Shown one piece after another: positions 1 through 7,897 of a stretch of DNA of 64,000 nt (its first letter is position 1; each line of letters opens with the position of its first letter). Under the pieces are notes generated by a model, which was given only the letters and a program-made list of their open reading frames with translations, made no database searches and was not told the DNA's origin. Source of the stretch: Candidatus Ozemobacteraceae bacterium (GTDB lineage: Bacteria > Muiribacteriota > Ozemobacteria > Ozemobacterales > Ozemobacteraceae); contig DAOSOK010000003.1 of the NCBI GenBank assembly GCA_035373905.1, positions 76,661-140,660 of the forward strand. The letters run 5' to 3'. Both the position numbers and the translations under genes were made by a program.

Positions 1-135
1 ATCGGCGGCGGCATCGGACAGTCGCGCCTCTGCATGTATCTGCTCGAAAAGGCGCACCTCGGCGAAGTCCAGTCGAGCGTCTGGCCCGTCGAAACCGAAC
101 AGGCCTTTCGCGATCGCGGCGTTCCCTTGTTATAA
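1..135 (+). CDS. asnA: Aspartate--ammonia ligase, C-terminal end (partial)
   Basis: The first 44 codons of the window are open and end with TAA. The peptide begins IGGGIGQSRLCMYLLEKAHL and continues GEVQSSVWP. This matches the conserved C-terminus of AsnA, the class II-tRNA-synthetase-like enzyme that makes asparagine from aspartate, ammonia and ATP in the cytoplasm. The glycine-rich GGGIGQSR stretch is the motif 3 region that binds ATP. The 5' part lies outside the window. The gene converges on the next one with an 11-bp gap. A glutamine-dependent asparagine synthase is encoded near 45 kb, so the organism has both types, although the latter may serve another purpose. Confidence 0.88.
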   Translation: MGGGIGQSRLCMYLLEKAHLGEVQSSVWPVETEQAFRDRGVPLL

Positions 136-146
136 ATTACAATATA

Positions 147-1052
147 TTATTTACGGGGATAGGCGATCCGGAACTCGTTGATAAGACAGCCGTGGTCCGA
201 ATACCCCTCCTCGAAGCCCTCGACGAAGGCCGTTCCTGCGCGGACCGGTCCGTAGCTGAAGATGTAATCGATCTTCACGCCTGGCTTGTTCAGGAACGTC
301 GTGCCAACGTTCGCCGTCGCATCGTTCATTCGTGAAGACAGCCACTTGATGCGGTCGCTCTTCGGTCGCGAGTTGAAATCTCCCAGGAGCAGGACGGGTT
401 CCGGGCTCGTGCGAACCATATCCCAGATTTCCTCGATCTGCCGGGCCGACTCGTCGGCCTCGAGACTCAGATGAGCGACCAGCACACGCAGCCGCCGGTC
501 GTTTCCCAGATCGAGAAGCGCCTCGAGACAGCCGCGCTGCTCGTGCTTCTCGTCGGAACGATAGAGCTTGTGATTCTGCGACCGGAGAATCGGGAATCTG
601 CTGAGAACGGCGTTTCCCTGCGTCGCAAGCAGGCCGAACGCGCGCCGGTAGTTTTCGGCGTAAACGTAGTGCATGCCGCCGGCGTGGTCCGCGAGGTATT
701 TCGGCTGGTTTCTGAACTTCGCGCGGAGATCGCCCTTCGAAATCTCGGTGAAACCGGCAACGTCGATCCTGTGCGATTTCAGAAGGTTCGCGATTCCGTC
801 GAGATTTTCCTTCCGGGCAATCTCGTTCTTCGTCTTCCCCTCTTCATTCCCCCGGGCGTGAGCGATGTTGTAGGAGGCGACCCTCACGCAGACCTCTACC
901 GTTCCGCTTGCCGGCATGGCCGTCGTCATTGAGGCGGCATTCGAAGCACGCGGGTCGATAACGACACGGCGACCGTCGAACGGGCCCGCCTGAAGCCCCG
1001 TTTCCAGAAGCAGCACACAGACGATCCAGAGCATGCGAATCGGAAAACGCAT
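147..1052 (-). CDS. Exported endonuclease/exonuclease/phosphatase family protein
   Basis: This is a 301-residue protein with an N-terminal signal peptide (hydrophobic residues about 7-22) followed by an EEP fold, the metal-dependent phosphoesterase superfamily of DNase I, exonuclease III and sphingomyelinase. Landmarks in order are YNIAHARG near residue 61 (metal Asn), a TEIS segment near 102 (metal Glu), LLLGDFNSRP (Asp/Asn pair) and YSDHGCL near the C-terminus (catalytic Asp-His). The start at 1052 has AAAGGGGG seven bases upstream; a longer in-frame reading from 1085 lacks this and would bury the signal peptide. The substrate could be nucleic acid, inositol phosphate or phospholipid and cannot be told. 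It is transcribed divergently from the lipoprotein at 1243. Confidence 0.8.
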   Translation of the reverse strand: MRFPIRMLWIVCVLLLETGLQAGPFDGRRVVIDPRASNAASMTTAMPASGTVEVCVRVASYNIAHARGNEEGKTKNEIARKENLDGIANLLKSHRIDVAGFTEISKGDLRAKFRNQPKYLADHAGGMHYVYAENYRRAFGLLATQGNAVLSRFPILRSQNHKLYRSDEKHEQRGCLEALLDLGNDRRLRVLVAHLSLEADESARQIEEIWDMVRTSPEPVLLLGDFNSRPKSDRIKWLSSRMNDATANVGTTFLNKPGVKIDYIFSYGPVRAGTAFVEGFEEGYSDHGCLINEFRIAYPRK

Positions 1053-1242
1053 CGGAATACCCCCTTTTACGACGGGAAAATGCATCTGATTTCATTCATA
1101 CCACACCGCCAGCCAAAAGTTTCGATGTAAGCGCATCCGGCCGAACCGGGTGGTTCGCGGGCTTGAAGTCGCACAAACTTCTTCATGGATGACGCGGATC
1201 TGCCGATAACCCGGGTGTATTCCGTCATTCAGGGGAACCTTC

Positions 1243-2094
1243 ATGTTCAGCAGGTCCAGAATCTCACGGGCGATCCGGGCGTTTTTCATGCTCTGGATCG
1301 CGCTCGGGCTGTCGGGGTGCAACATCTTCGACGGCATGGACACGGCCCTCAAGGCGCGCACGGATGACGAACTGATCGACGAAGGGTATCTGGCTCTCGG
1401 CTCGGGCGATTTCGCCGGGGCCCGCGAAACGTTTCAGACCCTTCTCGGCCGGGGAAACGGCACCGACCAGGTAAAGCAGGGAATGGCCGAAGCCGAGGCC
1501 GGTCTCGCCGGTTTTCGCGTCCTGTCCGTGCTCGACACCATGCAGAACGGCGTCGGGCCGTACGACCGGGGTGCGCTCTGGTTCACATGCGCGGCCATGA
1601 TTTCCGACGTCGACCTCCTGGAAACGGCCGCCGTCATGATGCGCCAGGTCTCCTCCCCCTCCCGGACGGAACAGCTCACCCGCGGTCTGCTCCCGCCGCT
1701 GATCGCGGCGAAGCGGCTGCTCGAGAAATACGACACCAACAAGAACGGCCGTCTCGACAAATTCGACAACGTGACCTTCACGACCAACGACGGAAAGACC
1801 GCGACGTGGCCGGAACTCTACACCGCGCTCATCTCGGGGCCACACTCCTCGGGCACCTCGCTCGAGCAGGCATTCAGGGATCTCGCCTACGGTTTCGACG
1901 GCCGCGGCGACGCCTGGACCTTTCTCAGCCCGGTCGCAGGTCTCCGCCTGACCGGCAGTTACAGCGAATCGAACCGGGCGACGATCACCGCCGTGGGCGA
2001 TCTTGCCGACCGGCTCGAAGCGGTTCACCCCTTCTTCAACGTGAACGCCGCCAGTTTTTCCTCGTTGATCATCGATCTGGACGGAACGGACTGA
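1243..2094 (+). CDS. Lipoprotein with EF-hand-like loop, function unknown
   Basis: This 283-residue protein starts with a basic n-region and a hydrophobic stretch, FFMLWIALGLSGC, ending in a lipobox, so it should be a lipid-anchored envelope protein. An AGGGGA Shine-Dalgarno lies just upstream. The body is helical with a TPR-like segment at about residues 45-80 (Ala/Gly/Asp-rich pairs). Near residue 166 is DTNKNGRLDKFD, which has the spacing of a calcium-binding EF-hand/dockerin-type loop. One base separates its stop from the start of the outer-membrane protein gene at 2096, so the two are almost certainly cotranscribed and may act together at the outer membrane. I do not recognise a named family. 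Confidence 0.7.
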   Translation: MFSRSRISRAIRAFFMLWIALGLSGCNIFDGMDTALKARTDDELIDEGYLALGSGDFAGARETFQTLLGRGNGTDQVKQGMAEAEAGLAGFRVLSVLDTMQNGVGPYDRGALWFTCAAMISDVDLLETAAVMMRQVSSPSRTEQLTRGLLPPLIAAKRLLEKYDTNKNGRLDKFDNVTFTTNDGKTATWPELYTALISGPHSSGTSLEQAFRDLAYGFDGRGDAWTFLSPVAGLRLTGSYSESNRATITAVGDLADRLEAVHPFFNVNAASFSSLIIDLDGTD

Positions 2095-2095
2095 G

Positions 2096-3229
2096 ATGAC
2101 CCGCCGAGATATTTATATTTTTCGATATATAGCAAATGCCGGGTTCCTCGCCTGGCTGGCCTGCGTTTCAATGACAGGAACGGCGCTTGCCGGGCAGGCC
2201 CACCCGCTGACCTACGAAACACCCCGCAGTCAGGGAATGGGCGGGGCGTTCGTCGCCGTTGCCGATGACCAGCAGGCGCTGTTCTCCAACCCTGCCGGCC
2301 TGGGCCAGATAACGGACAAATCGTACGCCGTTCTCGATGCGACGGCCGAGATCAACCAGGACATGCGGCGGGTCGAGAACAAGACCGACGGCCTCTCGGA
2401 CGCCGACACTCCCGAGGCGCGAGCCACGAACAACCGCGTCCTGAGCGAGATCATGGGGCAGCAGTCTCGCCTCGTCGCCTCCAATCTCGCGTATTATCTC
2501 GGAAGCACCGGCTTCGGCGCCGGGTTCCTCTATCAGACGGTCGCCCAGATCGGCGTCGAGCGTCCGACCAGCCCGCGCATCAGGGCGAAAGCCGACGTCG
2601 ACTCTGTGCTGGTGGGCGCAATCGCCCGGCCGATCGGAAACCGTGTCGTGTTCGGCGACTCCGCGTCGGGCCACTGGGGCCTGGGGATGAAGTTCGTCTC
2701 CCGGCGAACCCTCGACCGGGAGTATGATGCGCGCGACTTCGCCTCGCTTTCCGAAGACGATCTCCGGAACGACTCGCTCAAGGGGGCGGCGTTCGATATC
2801 GACGGCGGGGTGCTCTACAAGCTTGCGAATCCCTGGAACCAGACGGTCGGCTTTTCCGTGAGCAACGTGTTCGAATCCGAGATCGATGCGCGCATCGGGC
2901 GTCTGCCGCGTCGCGTCGACGTCGGCACGGCGATCCGCCCCCTGTCGGGCTCGACGGAGCGGTCGCGCAAACTGCTTCTGGCCGCCGACCTGGCGGATAT
3001 CACGAGCGACGGCACGTTCTTTTCCAAGCTCAGGCTCGGCATGGAAGCGCGCATGCGGACATGGCTCACCCTCAGGGGCGGTCTCCGGGGCGGCTATCTG
3101 AGCGCCGGCGCGACCGCGAAGTTCAGGGAAGCGCGATTCGAGTTCGCGACGTATTCCGAAGAGCTCGGTGAGCGGCCGGGCGACCGCGAGGACCGGCGGT
3201 ATTCGGTCTCGATGGCTGTCGATTTCTGA
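2096..3229 (+). CDS. PorV/FadL/TraF-like outer-membrane beta-barrel protein
   Basis: This is a 377-residue protein with an N-terminal signal peptide (about residues 12-33, ending TALAG). The mature N-terminus contains RSQGMGGAFVAVADD and then NPAGLG. This is the signature of the FadL/PorV/TraF-like outer-membrane barrel group, where a gly-rich stretch plus NPAGL follows the signal peptide. The remainder alternates in beta-strand style and ends in SVSMAVDF, an aromatic C-terminal residue typical of outer-membrane barrels. It starts one base after the stop of the lipoprotein gene. Codons 4-11 form an unusually AT-rich patch. A role in uptake of hydrophobic substrates or in secretion is possible but not shown. 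Confidence 0.75.
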   Translation: MTRRDIYIFRYIANAGFLAWLACVSMTGTALAGQAHPLTYETPRSQGMGGAFVAVADDQQALFSNPAGLGQITDKSYAVLDATAEINQDMRRVENKTDGLSDADTPEARATNNRVLSEIMGQQSRLVASNLAYYLGSTGFGAGFLYQTVAQIGVERPTSPRIRAKADVDSVLVGAIARPIGNRVVFGDSASGHWGLGMKFVSRRTLDREYDARDFASLSEDDLRNDSLKGAAFDIDGGVLYKLANPWNQTVGFSVSNVFESEIDARIGRLPRRVDVGTAIRPLSGSTERSRKLLLAADLADITSDGTFFSKLRLGMEARMRTWLTLRGGLRGGYLSAGATAKFREARFEFATYSEELGERPGDREDRRYSVSMAVDF

Positions 3230-3304
3230 GCTGATCACCGCATGCCCGTGACAGGGCGGGTCTGAGCCCCCCCTACAGAAGACAAACAGGGTTATTCCCG
3301 CAAC

Positions 3305-3333
3305 TGTACAGAAACCGTGTTGTGCGGTACAAT
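3305..3333 (+). promoter_or_regulatory. Predicted sigma-70 promoter of trmN6, probably leaderless
   Basis: TGTACA at 3305-3310 (weak -35), a 17-base spacer, then TACAAT at 3328-3333. The -10 box ends only eight bases before the ATG at 3342, so transcription would start at or one or two bases before the start codon. No Shine-Dalgarno is present. Confidence 0.45.
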
Positions 3334-3341
3334 GCGGGACT

Positions 3342-4106
3342 ATGCAGGAGCCATTTCTCGACACCGATGAACGCCTCGACGAGGTCGTCGGCACAAACCT
3401 GAAGCTGATCCAGAAGATCGACGGCACCGCCTTTGCCATCGACACGCTTCTGCTGGCCGAGTTCGCGCCCCTTTCGAAGGAGATCGTCCGGGTCGCCGAC
3501 CTGGGTTCGGGGAGCGGAATCCTCGCGTTCATGCTCAAATACCGGAACCCCGCGCTGTGCATCACCGGGTTCGAGATCCAGGAGGAGTTTCACGCCCTCG
3601 CCCGGCGCAATCTCGACCTGAACCCACGCCTCATCAACATGGATTTCGAGCGGGTCGACGTGCGGGAAATCCCTTCGCGCATGCTGCCCGAGTCGTTCGA
3701 CCTGGTGGTCATGAACCCGCCCTACTACCCGAAAGGAAGCGGCCGCCTTCCCGAGCGGCCGGGGCGGGCCGCTGCACGGCACGAACTGAACGGGACGCTC
3801 GCAGATTTCATCGAGGCAGCCGCGTATCTTCTGCCCTACGGGGCGAAACTGGCGATGATCATTCCAGCCGAGCGGTTCTACGAGGCGTGCAGCTTGTTCA
3901 AACAAGCCCACTTCGGCATGAAACGTGTAAGGTTCATCATCCCCAAGGAGGGCCAGCCGGCGCATCTCGTGCTCATCGAAGCCGAGCGTTTCTACAACGG
4001 CGCCCACGAACCCGTTCCGAACCTCACGATCCACCTCGCCGACGGCCGCTTCAGCGAAGAACTCGACCGCCTCTTCAAAACCGGCCTCACGCGCAAGATC
4101 GGCTGA
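3342..4106 (+). CDS. trmN6: tRNA1(Val) (adenine37-N6)-methyltransferase family protein
   Basis: This 254-residue SAM-dependent methyltransferase has motif I as VADLGSGSGILAF near residue 52 and the catalytic NPPYYPKGSG near residue 126. NPPY is the hallmark of N6-adenine and exocyclic-amine methyltransferases. The N-terminal DERLDEVVGTNLKLIQ and the long TPR-free architecture match the YfiC/TrmN6 group that methylates A37 of tRNA1(Val). The ATG lies very close to a TACAAT -10 box and has no ribosome-binding site, so a leaderless transcript is likely. The alternative is a generic N6-adenine-specific methyltransferase, but the overall layout favours TrmN6. The gene stands alone. Confidence 0.8.
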   Translation: MQEPFLDTDERLDEVVGTNLKLIQKIDGTAFAIDTLLLAEFAPLSKEIVRVADLGSGSGILAFMLKYRNPALCITGFEIQEEFHALARRNLDLNPRLINMDFERVDVREIPSRMLPESFDLVVMNPPYYPKGSGRLPERPGRAAARHELNGTLADFIEAAAYLLPYGAKLAMIIPAERFYEACSLFKQAHFGMKRVRFIIPKEGQPAHLVLIEAERFYNGAHEPVPNLTIHLADGRFSEELDRLFKTGLTRKIG

Positions 4107-4171
4107 ACCGGTTCTCATATATTGAGTCACACTATTCATGGCTCCAGCGCCGAAGATACAGCTTTGCGCCC

Positions 4172-4202
4172 CCGTTCGTGCTGAGCCTGTTCGAAGCACG
4201 AA
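4172..4202 (+). repeat. REP-like palindromic unit (single copy)
   Basis: The unit reads CCGTTCGTGCTGAGCCTG, then TTCGAAGCACGAA, with outer arms TTCGTGCT/AGCACGAA. It is the same family as the units at 7559, 11231, 14735 and 21346. Here only one unit is present and it has one extra T in the centre. Confidence 0.7.
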
Positions 4203-4354
4203 TGACTCTCGCCCCCGTCAGTTGGCTCAAGATGTGAACGACCAAGTCTCGTTCGTTTCATATATGCATTCGCCCTTTTTTGGCAGAGATATCACGAATC
4301 CATCGAACTTCACACAACCCCTTACATGAACTTCCCGCATAGAGATCACTATTG

Positions 4355-4383
4355 TTGACTTCCCTTTATCGTTTGATTAGCCT
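4355..4383 (+). promoter_or_regulatory. Predicted sigma-70 promoter of the 1000-residue lipoprotein gene
   Basis: TTGACT (4355-4360), a 17-base spacer and TAGCCT (4378-4383). The -35 is a near match and the -10 is weak. Confidence 0.4.
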
Positions 4384-4433
4384 TGTTTCCGTACGTCCTT
4401 GAAACGGATATTTTTCAGGAGGCAATGAGGAAA

Positions 4434-7400
4434 ATGAGATCGAGGTTTCTTTATGTTCTGTTCGCCTGTCTGCTGGCAACGGCATTGTTCACCGTCGGCT
4501 GCGGCGGCGCCGGCGGAGATGACGGCATTTCAAACCCCGCTTCCGCAGCGAATCCCGAAGCGAACGAGGGCGGCATTTCCGGCAACGGCGTCGCGACCGG
4601 ATATGCCAGTTCCAATGCCGTGTCACAAAGTATCCGCATGGCTGTCAGGGCACGGGTGACCAGTCCGGCGGCGGACGCCCGAGTCATTGCCGGCGACTAT
4701 AACGAAGCCGGCGAATTCGTTTCCTTCAATAAAGAAACCACGACCGACGAGAACGGTTTTTACAGGCTTACAGGGCTTCCCACGGGCAGAAAGAACATCG
4801 TTCTCCGTGTGCTGTTCGGCAACGAGATCATGGAGGGCATTCTTCCCCTGATCGAAGACGGTGCGATCGCCACGGCCCCCCTGATCGACCCAACTACAAA
4901 GTATCAGGCGATGCTCGTAAAATATGCCGAAGCCTACGACGCCACGTTCGAAGTCAACCTCGGAGAAATCCTCAGCATCATCCCGCCCTCAAAAATCCCC
5001 CAGGCACCGGCGGATCTCATGAAGATCGCGCAGGCGTTTGTCAACCGTGAAAAGGCCCAACTCCAGACCTTCCGCGCCGCCGGCTTCGCCGATGCGAAGT
5101 TCATCGAGTTCCGCAAGATCGCGTTCGATCTTCAGAACAAGATCAACGCCGGCATCGCCGAAGGCCTGTACACCGCCGAAGAGGGTTGGCAGTTGTTCAA
5201 CGACCAACTTCGCCTCATGGCCCGGACGCTCGGACTTCCTGCGGATGTCATGCTTGCCCTGCAGGATATCGACAACACGATGATCAACAACGCACTTCCA
5301 ACCGATGCGACAATATCGCTGCAATTCCAGTATCAGCACATTCTCGCCAAATTGGAAGGACTTCTGACGGCTCTGAAGGTTCTCACCCCGACGTATCTCC
5401 CCCAGGCCGATTACGATCTGATCGCCGCCGGCGTCGAGCGCGTCTCGCTCGCGCTCAAGACGGCTCCAGACGCCTCCACGATCGGCATTCTCCTCAAGAA
5501 TGACGCGCTACACAGCCTTTTCCAGGCTGCGTTCAAGACGATTTTCACCAGTCTTCGCCTGCTCGAAGGCGCACCTCCTCTGATCGCCAGGCTGTATCCC
5601 ACCCCCACGGAAGTCCAGGCCGTCCAGGCGGCCGCCGGCGGCTACGTTCCCGACCTCGGCGCCATGACCGTCTCCTACGCGATTCGCGGCCAGACCACCC
5701 CGACGGTCACGAATCCGACCCCCACGCAGGTCACGAGTTTTCACGACGCCATCAAGGACCTGATGGTCCGCAAGATCATGGCGAACCTCCCCGGCCTCAC
5801 CCAGGCACAGGCGACGGCGCTGTTCGTCCTGCTGATGCAGGGCCCCGAGATGGGCTTCTCATACGTTCCTTCCGAAATTCCGCCGGACGGTATCGTCGAT
5901 CAGGTGGGCTCCGAGATCATGGGCATCATCGTCGAGAACGGCAGCAACGTCTATATCCAGCCTCCCGCCGGGTTCCCGGCCGGTCCGGAGCAGTTCGGCG
6001 GTTTCATCGCGCTGATCGATCCGGAAAGCACGATCAAGACGGCAACGTCAACGCCTCATATTTATATTGGATACTATACAGCCAAGCCCACGGCGAGCAC
6101 TCCGCCGACGTTCAGGATCACCGGCATGAACGACGGCGTGGTCACCATTCCGGAGTTCAACAAGATGACCTTCACCGGCGGCCCGCTCGAGCGGGACAGC
6201 GCCGGAAAGTTCTGGTTCGGCCTCGGCAAACCCGTGGCGACGGAGTTCGTTCCGACTTCCGACCTGATCGCCAACGCCATGCAGGGTTTCCTCGGCAGAA
6301 TGGTTCAGATCGAAGGCATGATCACGGAAAAACGCCCCGCTCCGGATTACGGTCCCGCTGTGGTTGAAGTCTACGCGATCATTCTCGCCTCAATGACCGG
6401 ATATATCCCTCCCCAGATCACCCCTCCAACCGTCCCGGTCTACGGCACGCTTCTCGAGAATCAGAGCGGCCTCTGGAGCTTCGACAAGAATGCGAACGAG
6501 CCCAGGAACATGTTCAAGTTCACCTGGACCGTCGGAGGCACTGCGACGAGCGCCTATGTCGACTTCAACCCGGACGGACTGGACAAGTATCCCCAGTTCC
6601 GGTATCAGAACCAGGTCAGCGGCCGCGACCTGTGGGAATCCGATGGCCACACCGTGACGATCTCGGGAAAGGCCTTCACCGCCTCCGACGGATCGCATCG
6701 GATTTTCATGACCACGTTCGTCGACGAGTCCGTCGTCTGGCCGGACCCGATGGTCCCCTTCACTCCTCCGTCAGCCCCCACCACGGGTACGAATGTGACG
6801 AACCTGAAGGGAACCTGGGTGTTTAATCCTGCAAACGCGACCCAGCCTTTTGAATTCACCTGGATGGACAACGGCACGCATATCGCTTTCGTCGAATTCG
6901 ACGCGGCGAGCATCAACAAGACCCCGCTCTTCCGTTACCAGGATCCTATCAACGGCCACGACATGTGGGAATCTCATCTCCATTCGGTCACCGTTTCAGG
7001 CAAGCTGAGCGACGACGGGAAACACCTGTTCATCACCTCCTTCCTTGACGAATCCACCGAGTGGCCTCCGGCTCAGGCCATGCCGACGAATACCGGCATG
7101 AAGCTCCGCGGCGTCCTTCTTCCCGAGGGTCCCTCGACGTTCTCCGTCACGCATTTCGAGATTTCGACCGGAACTGCCTGGGTGCCCTTCACGTTCCCGG
7201 ACAACCTGATGCCCAATGTCCTCCTCGACCCGACTCCCGAAACCCAGAACCTGCTCCTGAACATCTACAGCGCCGGCACCTATCCGGTCGGCGTCGAGCT
7301 CTCCGGGACATGGGGCGCTTCCACGCCGTATCCGATGGATATGACAAAAATGGTCCTCCATTTCGTCCCGAAGACCGCGAAGGGCGTCACAGCCACGCCT

Positions 7401-7436
7401 CCCGACGGCAACCACGGCTGGTTGTTCGGCAACTAA
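4434..7436 (+). CDS. Large lipoprotein with tandem C-terminal repeat domain
   Basis: This is a 1000-residue protein. The start at 4434 is preferred because AGGAGG (4417-4422) is 11 bases upstream, while the ATG at 4425 is only two bases from it. The N-terminus MRSRFLYVLFACLLATALF followed by TVGCGG is a lipoprotein signal peptide with the Cys about 23 residues in. Residues about 95-140 resemble a carboxypeptidase-regulatory/SdrD-like beta-sandwich (TTDENGFYRLTGLPTGRKN). The middle is helical. Residues about 672-772 and 789-882 are two copies of a roughly 95-residue module, each containing W.F, FKFTW or FEFTW, FRYQ, a GRDLWES or GHDMWES motif, HTVTISGK or HSVTVSGK, then F.DES..WP. No enzyme signature is seen. 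It is probably a surface or structural protein and is followed by a strong terminator. Confidence 0.72.
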   Translation: MRSRFLYVLFACLLATALFTVGCGGAGGDDGISNPASAANPEANEGGISGNGVATGYASSNAVSQSIRMAVRARVTSPAADARVIAGDYNEAGEFVSFNKETTTDENGFYRLTGLPTGRKNIVLRVLFGNEIMEGILPLIEDGAIATAPLIDPTTKYQAMLVKYAEAYDATFEVNLGEILSIIPPSKIPQAPADLMKIAQAFVNREKAQLQTFRAAGFADAKFIEFRKIAFDLQNKINAGIAEGLYTAEEGWQLFNDQLRLMARTLGLPADVMLALQDIDNTMINNALPTDATISLQFQYQHILAKLEGLLTALKVLTPTYLPQADYDLIAAGVERVSLALKTAPDASTIGILLKNDALHSLFQAAFKTIFTSLRLLEGAPPLIARLYPTPTEVQAVQAAAGGYVPDLGAMTVSYAIRGQTTPTVTNPTPTQVTSFHDAIKDLMVRKIMANLPGLTQAQATALFVLLMQGPEMGFSYVPSEIPPDGIVDQVGSEIMGIIVENGSNVYIQPPAGFPAGPEQFGGFIALIDPESTIKTATSTPHIYIGYYTAKPTASTPPTFRITGMNDGVVTIPEFNKMTFTGGPLERDSAGKFWFGLGKPVATEFVPTSDLIANAMQGFLGRMVQIEGMITEKRPAPDYGPAVVEVYAIILASMTGYIPPQITPPTVPVYGTLLENQSGLWSFDKNANEPRNMFKFTWTVGGTATSAYVDFNPDGLDKYPQFRYQNQVSGRDLWESDGHTVTISGKAFTASDGSHRIFMTTFVDESVVWPDPMVPFTPPSAPTTGTNVTNLKGTWVFNPANATQPFEFTWMDNGTHIAFVEFDAASINKTPLFRYQDPINGHDMWESHLHSVTVSGKLSDDGKHLFITSFLDESTEWPPAQAMPTNTGMKLRGVLLPEGPSTFSVTHFEISTGTAWVPFTFPDNLMPNVLLDPTPETQNLLLNIYSAGTYPVGVELSGTWGASTPYPMDMTKMVLHFVPKTAKGVTATPPDGNHGWLFGN

Positions 7437-7461
7437 CCTGATTCGAAGACCTGAATCCATG

Positions 7462-7490
7462 GCCCCGGGCTTCCAGCCCGGGGCTTTTTC
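7462..7490 (+). terminator. Rho-independent terminator of the 1000-residue lipoprotein gene
   Basis: A perfect 10-bp stem, GCCCCGGGCT / AGCCCGGGGC, closes on a three-base loop (TCC) and is followed by TTTTTCTT. It begins 25 bases after the stop codon. Confidence 0.93.
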
Positions 7491-7558
7491 TTCCGCCCAG
7501 CATCTCGTCTCCGTGCAAACCGCATCAGGCCAGTGCGTTCCTGGTGTCGAAACACAAC

Positions 7559-7623
7559 CGTTCGCCCTGAGCCTGTCGAAGGGCGCGAGGATTCTCGTGC
7601 TTCGACAGGCTCAGCACGAACGG
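7559..7623. repeat. REP-like head-to-head pair (BIME-like)
   Basis: Unit one (7559-7587) has CGTTCGCCCTGAGCCTG then TCGAAGGGCG. Unit two (about 7599-7623) is the opposite orientation, TGCTTCGACAGGCTCAGCAC then GAACGG. The two share the core GAGCCTGTCGAA / TTCGACAGGCTC and differ in arm triplet (GCC/GGC versus GTG/CAC). The pair could fold as one large cruciform. It lies between two terminators, in non-coding sequence. Confidence 0.8.
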
Positions 7624-7686
7624 ATTTCCGCCAGGTGCGGCCGTGTTCGCCCTGCGATCCCTGACGACCAGGCTGTACATACTATG

Positions 7687-7744
7687 GGTTCCGGTCATCC
7701 CGAGGTCTCGAAGGGTGATCCGAACCTCATGAGCAGGCCTGCTC
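7687..7744. repeat. Imperfect inverted repeat followed by a perfect 14-bp palindrome
   Basis: GGTTCCGGTCATCCC (from 7687) pairs imperfectly with GGGTGATCCGAACC (to 7726). Immediately after, 7731-7744 is the perfect palindrome GAGCAGGCCTGCTC. This may be a decayed relative of the neighbouring REP-like pair. The rest of the 7491-7850 gap holds no gene. Confidence 0.45.
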
Positions 7745-7850
7745 GTGGTTTGATGCCTCACCATGAACGGACATGGTGATTTCCCTCACAGTCTGGGAAG
7801 GGCGAACGGGTGGATTTCGGGCTTCGGCGAGCAATATCCGACATTCAGCG

Positions 7851-7890
7851 AACAAAAAGCCCGGGGCCAGGAGGTCCCGGGCTTTTTGTT
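7851..7890. terminator. Bidirectional terminator downstream of aclA
   Basis: AACAAAAAGCCCGGG and CCCGGGCTTTTTGTT form a symmetrical 15-bp-class stem with an inner CC/GG pair, giving an A-run before and a T-run after the hairpin. It can terminate either strand and lies eight bases beyond the aclA stop codon. Confidence 0.9.
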
Positions 7891-7897
7891 CGTGGGG

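Larger units (their letters stand above)
4107..4433 (+). other. Intergenic region: REP-like unit, AT-rich stretch, promoter and leader
   Basis: This 327-base stretch contains no convincing gene. It holds one REP-like unit (4172-4202), an AT-rich tract from about 4250 and a predicted promoter (4355-4383), followed by a 50-base leader ending in AGGAGG at 4417-4422 before the lipoprotein gene. Confidence 0.6.
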
